DNA of 64,000 nt from LMUY01 sp965276785 (GTDB taxonomy: Bacteria > Pseudomonadota > Alphaproteobacteria > Acetobacterales > Acetobacteraceae). The notes under the pieces are model-generated. The model saw nothing but the letters and a program-made list of their open reading frames with translations. It had not been told where the DNA came from and ran no database searches. The DNA lies in assembly GCA_965276785.1 (NCBI GenBank), contig OZ255629.1:1302001-1366000 (forward strand), given 5' to 3'. Positions within the stretch are counted from its first letter, which is position 1. Each line of letters begins with the position of its first letter. A program made the translations under genes and the position numbers. Positions 50,443 to 59,206 of this stretch are shown here, piece by piece.

Positions 50443-51468
50443 ATGACAACCAACGTGACGCCTGGAGTGCCTCGGAGGGCCGTTTTGGCTACCGCTGGCG
50501 CGCTGCCGCTGTTCGCCATTGGCACTCGCCGAGCGGGAGCGGCCGAGTTCGAGTTGAAGTTGGCGACGGGGCAGTCGCCCACCAACCCGATCAACACGCG
50601 TTTGCAAGAGGGAGTCGACCGGATCAAGCAGGCCACCAACGGGCAGGTGACGATGACGCTGTTCCCGAACAACCAGCTTGGCTCCGACACCGACCAGATT
50701 TCGCAGCTCCGCGCCGGTGGAATCGATGTCCTCAACGTCGCTGGCTCGGTGCTTTCCACCCTGGCGCCCGCCTGCGCACTGGTGAATGTCGGCTTCGCGT
50801 TTTCCAATTACGACCAGGTTTACAAGGCGGTGGATGGCCAGCTCGGGCAATATATCCAAGCCCAAATCGATAAGACCGGTATTGTTCTGGCCGCACCGTT
50901 CGGAGACAATGGCTTCCGTCAGATCACCTCGTCGGACAAAGCGATCAAGCAGCCGGGCGACTTGGCCGGATTTCACATCCGCGTTCCCGTCTCGCCGATT
51001 TTCACCTCCCTGTTTCAGGCGCTCGGCGCGGCGCCCACCTCCATCAACTTCAACGAGGTCTATACCGCGCTGCAGACCAAGCTGGTGGGTGGGCAAGAGA
51101 ACGGGCTGGTGACGATCAGCACCGCCAAGCTGTACGAGGTGCAGAAATACGTCTCGCAGACCAACCACATCTGGGATTGTTTTTGCGTGCTGGCCAATCG
51201 CCGCTCGCTTGGGCGGCTGCCCAAAAGCGCCGCCGACATCGTGCGCCGCGAGTTCGCGCAATCCATGCACGACCAGCGGGCCGATGAGCAGCGGCTGGAT
51301 GCAAGCCTGAAAGGGGAGTTGGAACAGAAGGGAATGACCTTCGTGGAGGTCGACAAGCCGGCCTTCCAGGCAGCGCTGCGCAAGACGACGTTCTACACCG
51401 ATTGGAAGGTCAAATTCGGCGACGAAGGTTGGGCTGCCCTGCAAACCGTCACCGGGCCGTTGGTTTAG
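50443..51468 (+). CDS. TRAP transporter solute-binding protein (DctP family)
   Basis: A 341-residue periplasmic receptor. The signal peptide RRAVLATAGALPLFAIG ends near AGAAEFE. The mature part has the family pattern LATGQSPTNPINTRL, a binding Arg in GFHIRVPVSPIFTSLFQALG and NEVYTALQTKLVGGQENG. DctP proteins bind carboxylates, mostly sugar acids, keto acids or sulfonates. GGGGAGG precedes the ATG at 50443. It is followed by the fused permease 3 bp on. Confidence 0.93.
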   Translation: MTTNVTPGVPRRAVLATAGALPLFAIGTRRAGAAEFELKLATGQSPTNPINTRLQEGVDRIKQATNGQVTMTLFPNNQLGSDTDQISQLRAGGIDVLNVAGSVLSTLAPACALVNVGFAFSNYDQVYKAVDGQLGQYIQAQIDKTGIVLAAPFGDNGFRQITSSDKAIKQPGDLAGFHIRVPVSPIFTSLFQALGAAPTSINFNEVYTALQTKLVGGQENGLVTISTAKLYEVQKYVSQTNHIWDCFCVLANRRSLGRLPKSAADIVRREFAQSMHDQRADEQRLDASLKGELEQKGMTFVEVDKPAFQAALRKTTFYTDWKVKFGDEGWAALQTVTGPLV

Positions 51469-51471
51469 CGG

Positions 51472-53346
51472 ATGCATGTCGAGACCAGCCCCGTTGTGCG
51501 GTCTCGGGCAGAGAATGCCAGCTACGCCGATCTCGCCGCACGATGGCTGGGGCTGCTGGTTGAAGTGCCCACCGTCCTGCTGTTGGGGGCTGAGGTTATC
51601 ATCCTGCTGATGGGCGTCATCACGCGCTATCTGTTACGCACGCCGCTGATCTGGTCCGACGAGCTCGCTTCCATCCTGTTCCTCTGGTTGGCGATGTTCG
51701 GCGCCGCCATCGCGGTGCAGCGCGCCGGCCACATGCGCCTGTCCTATTTGGCCGACCGCTTGCCGTTGCGAATGCGCGCCGTGGCGGAGGTGCTGGGGGT
51801 GCTGGTGCCGCTGTTGTTCGTGGCGTTCTTGATCAGCCCGGCGCTCGACTACGTGGAGGATCAGTCCTTTATCGAAACGCCGGCGCTGGGCTGGTCCGGC
51901 ATGGTGCGCGCCCTGGCGATGCCGGTTGGATTGGCGCTGATCGGCTTGTCCGCGCTGGCGCAGCTCACCCGCTTCCGGGTGCGCGACATCGCCGCGGCCG
52001 TGGCTATCGTGCTCGCCTTGGCCGCGGTTCTGGCGATTGCCGGCCCGGCGCTGCATGCCATCGGCAACTGGAACCTCCTGCTGTTCTTCGTTCTCCTGCT
52101 CGGGGCGGCCGTGCTGTCGGGCATGCCGATCGCGTTTGGGTTTGCCTTGGCCACCATCGCCTACCTGTTGAGCACAACGACCACGCCCCTCTCCATCGTC
52201 ATCGGCCGGATGGACGAGGGCATGAGCTCGCTCATCCTGCTCGCAGTGCCGCTGTTCGTGCTGCTGGGGCAGTTGATGGAAATGACCGGCATGGCGCGCG
52301 TGCTGGTGAATTTCCTCGCTGCCTTGCTGGGCCATGTTCGCGGCGGGTTGTCCTACGTGCTGATCGGCGCGATCCTGCTGGTGTCCGGCATCAGCGGCTC
52401 CAAGACCGCCGACATGGCCGCGGTTGCCCCGGTGCTGTTCCCGGAGATGAAACGGCGCGGCGCGGACGAGGGCGAGTTGATCGCGCTGTTGGCCGCATCG
52501 GGCGCGATGAGCGAAACCATCCCGCCCTCCATCGTGCTGATCGTGATCGGCTCGGTCACCAGCGTCTCGATCGCCGGGCTGTTCACTGCCGGGTTGCTGC
52601 CCGGGCTGTTCTTGGCCCTGGTGTTGGCGCTGGTGGCCCGGCGCAGCGCAGGCAAGGACCGCCTGGCCGGCCTCGCGCGGGCGCCGTTGCGCGAGGTCGG
52701 GCGGAGCTTGCTGATCGCCAGCCCCGCGCTGCTGCTGCCCTTCGTCATTCGCGGCGCCGTAATCGGCGGTTTTGCCACTGCCACCGAGGTCTCCACCATA
52801 GGCGTGGCCTATACGGTGGTGGTGGGGGCGCTGGTTTACCGGCAGTTCGATTGGCGGCGGATCTATCCAATGCTCGTCGCCACCGCGTCCTTATCGAGCG
52901 CCATACTGTTTATCGTCGGTGGGGCTACGGCGATGGCTTGGGCGCTGACGCAAAGCGGGTTTTCCACCGCCCTGGCGGCGATGATGGCGCGAGTGCCGGG
53001 TGGGCAGTGGAGCTTTCTCGCCATCTCTATCGTGGTGTTCATGGTGCTGGGCTCGGTACTGGAAGGCATCCCCGCGATGGTGCTGTTCGGGCCGCTGCTG
53101 TTCCCCATCGCCAAGCAACTGGGCATCAACGAACTGCACTATGCCGTAGTGGTAATCCTGGCGATGGGAATCGGCCTGTTCGCTCCCCCCTTCGGCCTGG
53201 GCTATTACGCCGCCTGCATTATCGGCCAGGTGCCGCCCGAACGCGGCTTGCGGCGGATTTGGCCCTATTTGGGTGCGCTCGCCGCGGGGCTGGTCATCGT
53301 TGCCGCCATTCCCTGGTTGTCTATCGGCTTCGTGCCGAGCCGTTGA
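51472..53346 (+). CDS. TRAP transporter permease, DctQ-DctM fusion
   Basis: A 624-residue sodium- or proton-coupled permease. The N-terminal ~165 residues are the four-helix DctQ part (ITRYLLRTPLIWSDELASIL). The rest is the DctM part with about 12 helices, including GMPIAFGFALATIAYLLS, DMAAVAPVLFPEMKRRGAD and LLAASGAMSETIPPSIVLIV. DctQ and DctM are usually separate genes, so this is a fused form. It completes the uptake system with the DctP gene. Confidence 0.93.
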   Translation: MHVETSPVVRSRAENASYADLAARWLGLLVEVPTVLLLGAEVIILLMGVITRYLLRTPLIWSDELASILFLWLAMFGAAIAVQRAGHMRLSYLADRLPLRMRAVAEVLGVLVPLLFVAFLISPALDYVEDQSFIETPALGWSGMVRALAMPVGLALIGLSALAQLTRFRVRDIAAAVAIVLALAAVLAIAGPALHAIGNWNLLLFFVLLLGAAVLSGMPIAFGFALATIAYLLSTTTTPLSIVIGRMDEGMSSLILLAVPLFVLLGQLMEMTGMARVLVNFLAALLGHVRGGLSYVLIGAILLVSGISGSKTADMAAVAPVLFPEMKRRGADEGELIALLAASGAMSETIPPSIVLIVIGSVTSVSIAGLFTAGLLPGLFLALVLALVARRSAGKDRLAGLARAPLREVGRSLLIASPALLLPFVIRGAVIGGFATATEVSTIGVAYTVVVGALVYRQFDWRRIYPMLVATASLSSAILFIVGGATAMAWALTQSGFSTALAAMMARVPGGQWSFLAISIVVFMVLGSVLEGIPAMVLFGPLLFPIAKQLGINELHYAVVVILAMGIGLFAPPFGLGYYAACIIGQVPPERGLRRIWPYLGALAAGLVIVAAIPWLSIGFVPSR

Positions 53347-53359
53347 AGGAGTATTGGTC

Positions 53360-54715
53360 ATGAACTTGTCCATCCTGTTGGCGCAGCGTGCCGCTGGCGG
53401 CAAGCCGGTCCGCGTCGGGCTGATCGGCGCCGGTAAGTTCGGCTCCATGGTGCTGGCGCAGGCGCAGCGTATCGCAGGCTATCACGTTGTGGGGGTGGCC
53501 GATCTGGATATGGGCAAGGCTCGAGCGGCGCTGGCGCGCGTGGGCTGGCCGGACGAGCGCTACGCCGCCGGGTCGCTTGGCGCTGCGGCGAGTAGCGGCA
53601 CCACCTGCGTGATGGACGATGCGATGGCGCTGGCTGCTTCGCCCCATGTGGAATGCATCATCGAAGCGACCGGCCACCCGATTGCCGGCATCCGCCACGC
53701 CGCCGCCGCGATTGACGCGGGCAAGCACGTGGTGATGGTGAATGTGGAGGCCGACGTGCTGTGTGGCCCGCTTTTGGCGCAACGCGCCCAGGCGAAGGGC
53801 GTGGTGTATAGCATGGCCTATGGCGACCAGCCGGCATTGATTTGCGAACTGGTGGATTGGGCGCGTTCCTGCGGTTTTGAAGTCACTGCTGCGGGCAAAG
53901 GAATGAACTTCGAGCCGCGCTACCGCTACTCGACGCCGGAGACCGTGTGGGGATTTTTTGGCTGGTCGGAAGAGACGGTGCGCAAGGGCGATTTCAATCC
54001 AAAAATGTACAACTCGTTCACCGACGGCACCAAGGCGGCCATCGAGATGGCGGCCGTTGCCAACGGCACCGGGCTGGACTGCCCCGAGGACGGCCTGGCT
54101 TTCCCACCCGCCGGCGTGCATGACCTGGCACGGGTGTTCCGCCCCATCGCCGATGGCGGCCGGCTTGCTCGCAGCGGCTTGCTCGACATCGCGGCCAGCC
54201 AGGAGCCCGATGGCCGTGAAGTGGCAAACAACATCCGCTACGGCGTGTTCGTCACCTTCAAGGCGCACAACGAATACGCGCGCGCTTGCTTCGCCCAATA
54301 TGGCCTGCAGACCGATCCATCGGGCTGGTATGGCTCACTCTGGCGCCCCTTCCACATGATCGGTCTCGAGACCAGCGTGAGTGTGCTTTCCGCCGTGCTG
54401 CGGGGTGAGCCGACGGGCAGTTCGCGGGCGTTTCGCGGAGACGCTGTGGCGACGGCGAAGCGGGATTTGCGACCCGGCGACCGCTTGGATGGCGAAGGCG
54501 GCTTCACGGTCTGGGCGAACGCGATCCCAGCGCAGCGCAGCCTGCGGGTCGGCGCGTTGCCCATCGGCCTGGCCGGCGGCGCGCGCATGAAGCGCGCGGT
54601 GGCCCGGGACGCGATTGTTCGTTTTGAGGATGTCGAGATCTTGTCGGATTTGGACGTGGTGAGCCTGCGGCAAGAGATGGAGCGGAACACGCTGGCTCTG
54701 GCGCAGGCCGCTTGA
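53360..54715 (+). CDS. Homoserine-dehydrogenase-like NAD(P) oxidoreductase with SAF-type C-terminus (COG4091-like)
   Basis: A 451-residue oxidoreductase. The Rossmann loop VRVGLIGAGKFGSMVLAQAQ is at residues ~17-36, followed by EATGHPIAGIRHA and VNVEADVLCGPLLA like homoserine dehydrogenases. The C-terminal ~90 residues (ATAKRDLRPGDRLDGEGGF, then PIGLAGGARMKRAVARDAIV) resemble a SAF domain, which is the reason such proteins are sometimes annotated as FlgA. AAGGAG lies before the ATG at 53360. It ends the plus-strand run with the SDR and transketolase. Substrate unknown. Confidence 0.85.
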   Translation: MNLSILLAQRAAGGKPVRVGLIGAGKFGSMVLAQAQRIAGYHVVGVADLDMGKARAALARVGWPDERYAAGSLGAAASSGTTCVMDDAMALAASPHVECIIEATGHPIAGIRHAAAAIDAGKHVVMVNVEADVLCGPLLAQRAQAKGVVYSMAYGDQPALICELVDWARSCGFEVTAAGKGMNFEPRYRYSTPETVWGFFGWSEETVRKGDFNPKMYNSFTDGTKAAIEMAAVANGTGLDCPEDGLAFPPAGVHDLARVFRPIADGGRLARSGLLDIAASQEPDGREVANNIRYGVFVTFKAHNEYARACFAQYGLQTDPSGWYGSLWRPFHMIGLETSVSVLSAVLRGEPTGSSRAFRGDAVATAKRDLRPGDRLDGEGGFTVWANAIPAQRSLRVGALPIGLAGGARMKRAVARDAIVRFEDVEILSDLDVVSLRQEMERNTLALAQAA

Positions 54716-54804
54716 ATTCTAGCTGCTTGGCACGGCGCGGCCAGGCCAGGCTGGCGCAGGCGGGTCCACCGGCCCAAGGGAGATCGAGAAAGGCGTGGAG
54801 ACGG

Positions 54805-55032
54805 ATGCTGCCGCGCGGAGGACACGAGTTGGCTGAAATCGAGATAACGGCAGAGTACCAGCGGGGATGGGATGCGGCACTGGTGGCAGCCCGGCACTGG
54901 CACGAGGCACAGGCTACGAAAGCGCTGGCGCTCTCCCGCAGAAGCCGATTTCCGAAAAATTTGGAGCGGGAGGCCGAAGTTCACACGAGAGCAGCCGAGA
55001 CGATTACAACGCTTGATCCTCGGGACGCGTAA
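54805..55032 (+). CDS. Small conserved hypothetical protein
   Basis: A 75-residue helical protein: EITAEYQRGWDAALVAARHW, HEAQATKALALSRRSRFPKN, LEREAEVHTRAAETI. The pattern of one long amphipathic coil with Arg/Lys patches resembles small proteins of prophage or genomic-island origin. GGAG lies shortly before the ATG at 54805. It lies between the catabolic island and the isochorismatase remnant. No function can be given. Confidence 0.5.
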   Translation: MLPRGGHELAEIEITAEYQRGWDAALVAARHWHEAQATKALALSRRSRFPKNLEREAEVHTRAAETITTLDPRDA

Positions 55033-55050
55033 GGTCAAAACGGGACAATC

Positions 55051-55320
55051 ATGTTCGCACTCGACGCCGGGATGGCCGCGTTCATCATCATTGATCTCCA
55101 GAAAGCAATCCTGTCTCCCGAACCGGTGCTACGCCGATGCGCCAAGCGGTGAGGCGGACACCCGCTGGGCACTGCCGAAAGAAGGGCTGCCGAGCGGCTT
55201 GCCAGTTTGATGCCTGAGCTCGACGCACAGCCCGCCGGCGTCCGGATTACAAGCGACGATTTCGGCGTGACCACCTTCGCGCGCCGGCGCGGCGAGGCCG
55301 CTGAGCGCGAGGTCCGGACT
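55051..55320 (+). pseudogene. Remnant of an isochorismatase-family hydrolase
   Basis: The 367-bp stretch before the tRNA gene has one frame with two family segments: MFALDAGMAAFIIIDLQKAI at the start (the canonical N-terminal strand with Asp and Lys nearby) and, after an in-frame TGA at 55150-55152 and a missing middle, LMPELDAQPAGVRITSDDFG then TTFARRRG, matching the middle of isochorismatase-like cysteine hydrolases. The catalytic Cys and the C-terminal half are absent. It is a deletion-type pseudogene, not a functional gene. Confidence 0.65.
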
Positions 55321-55399
55321 TTGAGCTTGCGATGGGAGCTGCTTCGACAGCCCGCTATCGCCAACGGCGTAGGGCGGCGTGCCCAAATCTGTTCCGAGG

Positions 55400-55489
55400 T
55401 GGCGGACAGAGTGGGATTCGAACCCACGGTACGCGTTAACGCACACACGCTTTCCAAGCGTGCGCCTTAAGCCGCTCGGCCATCTGTCC
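55400..55489 (-). tRNA. tRNA-Ser (GGA anticodon)
   Basis: The minus strand folds into a class II tRNA with a long variable arm: acceptor stem GGACAGA paired with TCTGTCC, D-arm GCCGAGCGGCTTAAGGC, anticodon loop CTTGGAAAG with GGA, and a T-arm GTGGGTTCGAATCCCAC. CCA is encoded at the 3' end (55400-55402). Its 3' end faces the decayed region at 55.0-55.4 kb. Confidence 0.95.
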
Positions 55490-55515
55490 CCATAGGCATC
55501 ATAGCGCCCAAACCC

Positions 55516-57321
55516 TCATGCGTCCATCTTCAGCGCGGCCAGGAAGGCGCTTTGTGGGATTTCCACCTTGCCGAATTGCCGCATCCGCTTTTTGCCTTCT
55601 TTCTGCTTTTCCAACAACTTGCGCTTGCGACTTATGTCGCCGCCATAGCATTTGGCGGTCACGTCCTTGCTGAGGGCGCCGATGGTCTCGCGCGCGATCA
55701 CACGGCCGCCGATCGCGGCTTGAATGGCGATTTTAAACAATTGGCGGGGGATGAGGTCCTTCAACTTGGCGCAAATCGATCGGCCGCGTTGTTCGGCCGC
55801 GCTGCGATGGGCGATGAAGCTCAAGGCATCCACCGGGTCCTGGTTCACCAGGATGGAAATGCGGACCAAGTCGGCCTCAGCATAATCCTCCATGGCGTAG
55901 TCGAAGCTGGCGTAGCCGCGAGTGATCGACTTGAGGCGGTCGTAGAAGTCGAACACCACCTCGTTCAGCGGCAAGCGATACACCGCCATGGCGCGGTTGC
56001 CGACGTAAGTGAGGTCCTGCTGCTGGCCGCGGCGCTCGTTGCATAGGGTGAGCACGGGGCCGAGGTAATCGTCCGGCACCATAATGGTGGCGCGGATCCA
56101 GGGCTCCTCGATATGGTCAATGAAGGTCGGGTCCGGCATGTCGGCCGGGTTGTGCAGCGGCACCATGGTGCCGTCGTTACGGTGGATGTGGTAGACCACG
56201 GAGGGGGCAGTGGCGATCAGGTCGAGGTTGAACTCGCGGGTGAGCCGCTCCTGGATGATCTCCAGGTGGAGCAGGCCGAGGAAGCCGCAGCGATAGCCGA
56301 AGCCCAGGGCGGCGGAGGTCTCGGCCTCGTAGTGGAAGCTGGCGTCGTTTAGGCGCAGCTTGCCGAGGCTGTCGCGCAGCTTCTCGAAATCGTCGGCATC
56401 GACCGGGAACAGGCCGCACCAGACCACGGGAATGGAGGGCTTGAAGCCGGGTAGGGCGGCGGCGGCGGGGTGGCGGTCGTCGGTAATGGTGTCGCCCACG
56501 TTGCAATCGGCCACGGTTTTGATCGCGGCGGTAATGTAGCCCATCTCGCCGGGCCCGAGATCGTCGGTGGGAACCATTTTGGGGGTGAACACGCCCACCT
56601 GCTCCACCGCGTGAGCGGCGTTGTTGGACATCATGCGGATTTTCATGCCGCGCTTGAGCCGGCCGTCCCGCACCCGGACCAGGATCACCACGCCGAGGTA
56701 CTGGTCGTACCAGCTATCCACCAGCAGGGCGGTGAGCGGCTTGGCGGCGTCGCCGGTGGGCGGGGGCAGGCGGGTGACGAGGGCTTCGAGCACGCCCTCA
56801 ATGTTGAGCCCGGTCTTGGCGCTGATCATCACCGCGTCGTCGGCGGGCAGGCCGATCACATCCTCGATCTGCTGCTTGACCCGGTCGGGCTCGGCGGCGG
56901 GCAGGTCGATCTTGTTCAGCACGGGTACGATCTCGTGGTTGGCATCCATCGCCTGGTAGACGTTGGCGAGCGTCTGGGCTTCGACGCCTTGGGAGGCGTC
57001 CACCACCAGCAGGCTGCCCTCGCAGGCGGCCAGCGAGCGGCTCACTTCGTAGGCAAAGTCCACATGGCCCGGCGTGTCCATCAGGTTCAGCTCATAGGTG
57101 AGGCCGTCCTGGGCTTTATAGGCGAGGCGGACGGTTTGCGCCTTGATGGTGATGCCGCGTTCGCGTTCGAGCTCCATGTTGTCGAGCACTTGGGCCGTCA
57201 TCTCGCGGTCGGTGAGGCCGCCGCAGGCTTGGATCAGCCGGTCGGCCAGGGTGGATTTGCCATGGTCGATATGGGCGATGATCGAGAAGTTGCGGATGCG
57301 GTCGAGCGGGGTGTCGGTCAT
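55516..57321 (-). CDS. lepA: Elongation factor 4 (LepA)
   Basis: A 601-residue translational GTPase that back-translocates stalled ribosomes and helps in 30S biogenesis. G1 is IAHIDHGKSTLADRL, G3 DTPGHVDF and G4 NKIDLPAAEP. The family-specific C-terminal domain is present, ending KKRMRQFGKVEIPQSAF. The length is normal. It is a common housekeeping gene with no operon partner here. Confidence 0.97.
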   Translation of the reverse strand: MTDTPLDRIRNFSIIAHIDHGKSTLADRLIQACGGLTDREMTAQVLDNMELERERGITIKAQTVRLAYKAQDGLTYELNLMDTPGHVDFAYEVSRSLAACEGSLLVVDASQGVEAQTLANVYQAMDANHEIVPVLNKIDLPAAEPDRVKQQIEDVIGLPADDAVMISAKTGLNIEGVLEALVTRLPPPTGDAAKPLTALLVDSWYDQYLGVVILVRVRDGRLKRGMKIRMMSNNAAHAVEQVGVFTPKMVPTDDLGPGEMGYITAAIKTVADCNVGDTITDDRHPAAAALPGFKPSIPVVWCGLFPVDADDFEKLRDSLGKLRLNDASFHYEAETSAALGFGYRCGFLGLLHLEIIQERLTREFNLDLIATAPSVVYHIHRNDGTMVPLHNPADMPDPTFIDHIEEPWIRATIMVPDDYLGPVLTLCNERRGQQQDLTYVGNRAMAVYRLPLNEVVFDFYDRLKSITRGYASFDYAMEDYAEADLVRISILVNQDPVDALSFIAHRSAAEQRGRSICAKLKDLIPRQLFKIAIQAAIGGRVIARETIGALSKDVTAKCYGGDISRKRKLLEKQKEGKKRMRQFGKVEIPQSAFLAALKMDA

Positions 57322-57441
57322 GGCGGGACCATAGGGTGAATCGGCAGGGATGTCAGCGGGACCGGGATGCCGGCTTCGATTGGGGTAGGAGCGAGGTTCG
57401 TTGCGCAGACCTTGATGCGGCTTTGGCGAGGCCGGTCGGAG

Positions 57442-59205
57442 CTACCCGATCAATAGGACGAACGATGTGCCGGAGCAGGTGATGGTCACGGTTCCGTCCT
57501 CATAGTTCAGGTTGTCGCCGCCCGAATAGGTCAAGGCGGTGCTGCTGGTTGGGCCGCCCATGTCGTTCCAGTAGAAGGTGAAGCTATTATTGCCGTAAGC
57601 TTGACAGCTAAGCGCGGCGTATTGCGCGCCGGGCGTATTCACCGGTGTGAAGTATTGACCCGCATAGCCGGTGGTCGAAGCGTCAATGAACTGTGATCCC
57701 GCCGGCTGTTTCAAGATAAACAGACTGCCGTTTGTTGCTCCAGCGGTTGGATAAGCTGTCAACAGGAACTCGTCGTAAGCGGTGTTGCTATCGCAGGCGG
57801 CTGGCGTGGGGACGAACTTGCCGGTGGAATCTTGGCCGGCCAGTGGGATGCGAGTATTGTATTTCCTCAATGGCCCGCTTCCGTTTGGCGTGGTAAGAGC
57901 GTTAATTTGAGACAGTATTTCTCCTTCACTCGGTGAATACTTATTGGCTAAGTAGGATGAATAGAACCAGTGAGTGACTTTAGGCCAATCCAAGCCGTTG
58001 TTGAACGGCACCCCAACCTGAGCCGGAATGGTGTTAGCGGAGTTTCCAAATACCTGAGCAGCGGTGACGTAAACAGCCTTGCCGGGGTAAGAGCAAGCAG
58101 GATTGCTATTTGGTGGGTTGTTCTGATAGCCGCCATAGCCGTACCCGTTGTAGGTCCCGGCACCGGCGATGCTTTGGAATGCAATCCCAATGGGCGTGGT
58201 CGCCGTGACGACGGAGGGAGGCGGAAGAGGGTTTTGGACAATTCCATTGATGATTGTGGGGTATGTATTTGGGCCCAGTGGATTACAGGGCGAGGATTTC
58301 GGACATTGGCTGTTCCAATACGTGGTGGCGAGCATAGTGAACTCGCCGCAGACAAATTGATTGGGATTGTCGGTGCATCCAGGCGGGGGCTGGCTGGACG
58401 TGCAACTCGCAGGCAGGCTCACGCAATTGAGCCCTGCGGCTGTGCCCGGCGGTCCGCAGGCGGTCACGCTGTTGCAACCGCTAGGGCTCGCGTCCGCAGG
58501 GAAAACGCTAGAGGCCACGCCTGGAATTGCCCCCGGGTTGGCGACGAAGTCCGGGTCGCCGTTAGAGTTCAGCAACAAAGGATACACCCAGATGCTGTTG
58601 TTATTCCACGGCGTGCCGAAAACCTGTGCCGAGATTGCCCGGCCCAAGTTTATGAACGGGTTTGCTGCCGTCGCCTGCGCCGTCACGGTCTTGGTCGTGC
58701 CGAACACCGAAGGCAAGATGGTGTACGTGGTCGCGCTGGCTGACACCGTCACTAGGAAACCACAGGTAGCACCGCTCACCACCGTGTTGGTGGCGCTGCA
58801 AGACGACGGCGTTATGCCCGGCGTTCCCACAACGTAACCGCCGATCTGTGTCGTCACCAACGGGCCAGAAGCAGCACCTGGGCAGGTCTGGTTACCCGCG
58901 CCAGTTATCACCGACCCGGCTGGCATCTTGGCCGACATCTGGCAGAACACCGCCGTCGCCGACACCATCGCCTTGTTCTGTGCCGCCGCCGCATTCACCG
59001 AGTAGGCGGCCGCGCCGGACAAGGCGGCGTTGTCGACCGCGCGTTGCAGGGCGGTTCGGCTTTCCACCAAGCGGGAGTAATCGACCGCCGCCGAAATCGC
59101 GATGATCAGTGGCAAAAGGCAGAGCGCAAACAGCACCGTCACCGCGCCGCGCCGGTCTTGCGCCATGGCGCGCCATGCTCCAGAACTACGCCCGCTCGTG
59201 CGCAT
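57442..59205 (-). CDS. TadG-like pilus assembly protein, Cys-rich
   Basis: A 587-residue protein with the TadE/TadG N-terminus: DRRGAVTVLFALCLLPLIIA followed by SAAVDYSRLVESRTALQRAV, a prepilin-like helix that inserts in the membrane. The long exported part is unusual: about 20 cysteines in its central part (CNSVTACGPPG, CTSSQPPPGCTDNPNQFVCG, CPKSSPCNPLGP), suggesting disulfide-stabilised loops. The C-terminal ~200 residues are rich in Asn, Ser, Gly and Tyr. It is the last of three co-directional Tad-type genes. Confidence 0.8.
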   Translation of the reverse strand: MRTSGRSSGAWRAMAQDRRGAVTVLFALCLLPLIIAISAAVDYSRLVESRTALQRAVDNAALSGAAAYSVNAAAAQNKAMVSATAVFCQMSAKMPAGSVITGAGNQTCPGAASGPLVTTQIGGYVVGTPGITPSSCSATNTVVSGATCGFLVTVSASATTYTILPSVFGTTKTVTAQATAANPFINLGRAISAQVFGTPWNNNSIWVYPLLLNSNGDPDFVANPGAIPGVASSVFPADASPSGCNSVTACGPPGTAAGLNCVSLPASCTSSQPPPGCTDNPNQFVCGEFTMLATTYWNSQCPKSSPCNPLGPNTYPTIINGIVQNPLPPPSVVTATTPIGIAFQSIAGAGTYNGYGYGGYQNNPPNSNPACSYPGKAVYVTAAQVFGNSANTIPAQVGVPFNNGLDWPKVTHWFYSSYLANKYSPSEGEILSQINALTTPNGSGPLRKYNTRIPLAGQDSTGKFVPTPAACDSNTAYDEFLLTAYPTAGATNGSLFILKQPAGSQFIDASTTGYAGQYFTPVNTPGAQYAALSCQAYGNNSFTFYWNDMGGPTSSTALTYSGGDNLNYEDGTVTITCSGTSFVLLIG

Positions 59206-59206
59206 C

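Noticed and set aside
53360..54715. Flagellar protein FlgA
   Set aside because: Only the C-terminal SAF-like region is shared; the Rossmann domain and the neighbours show an oxidoreductase.
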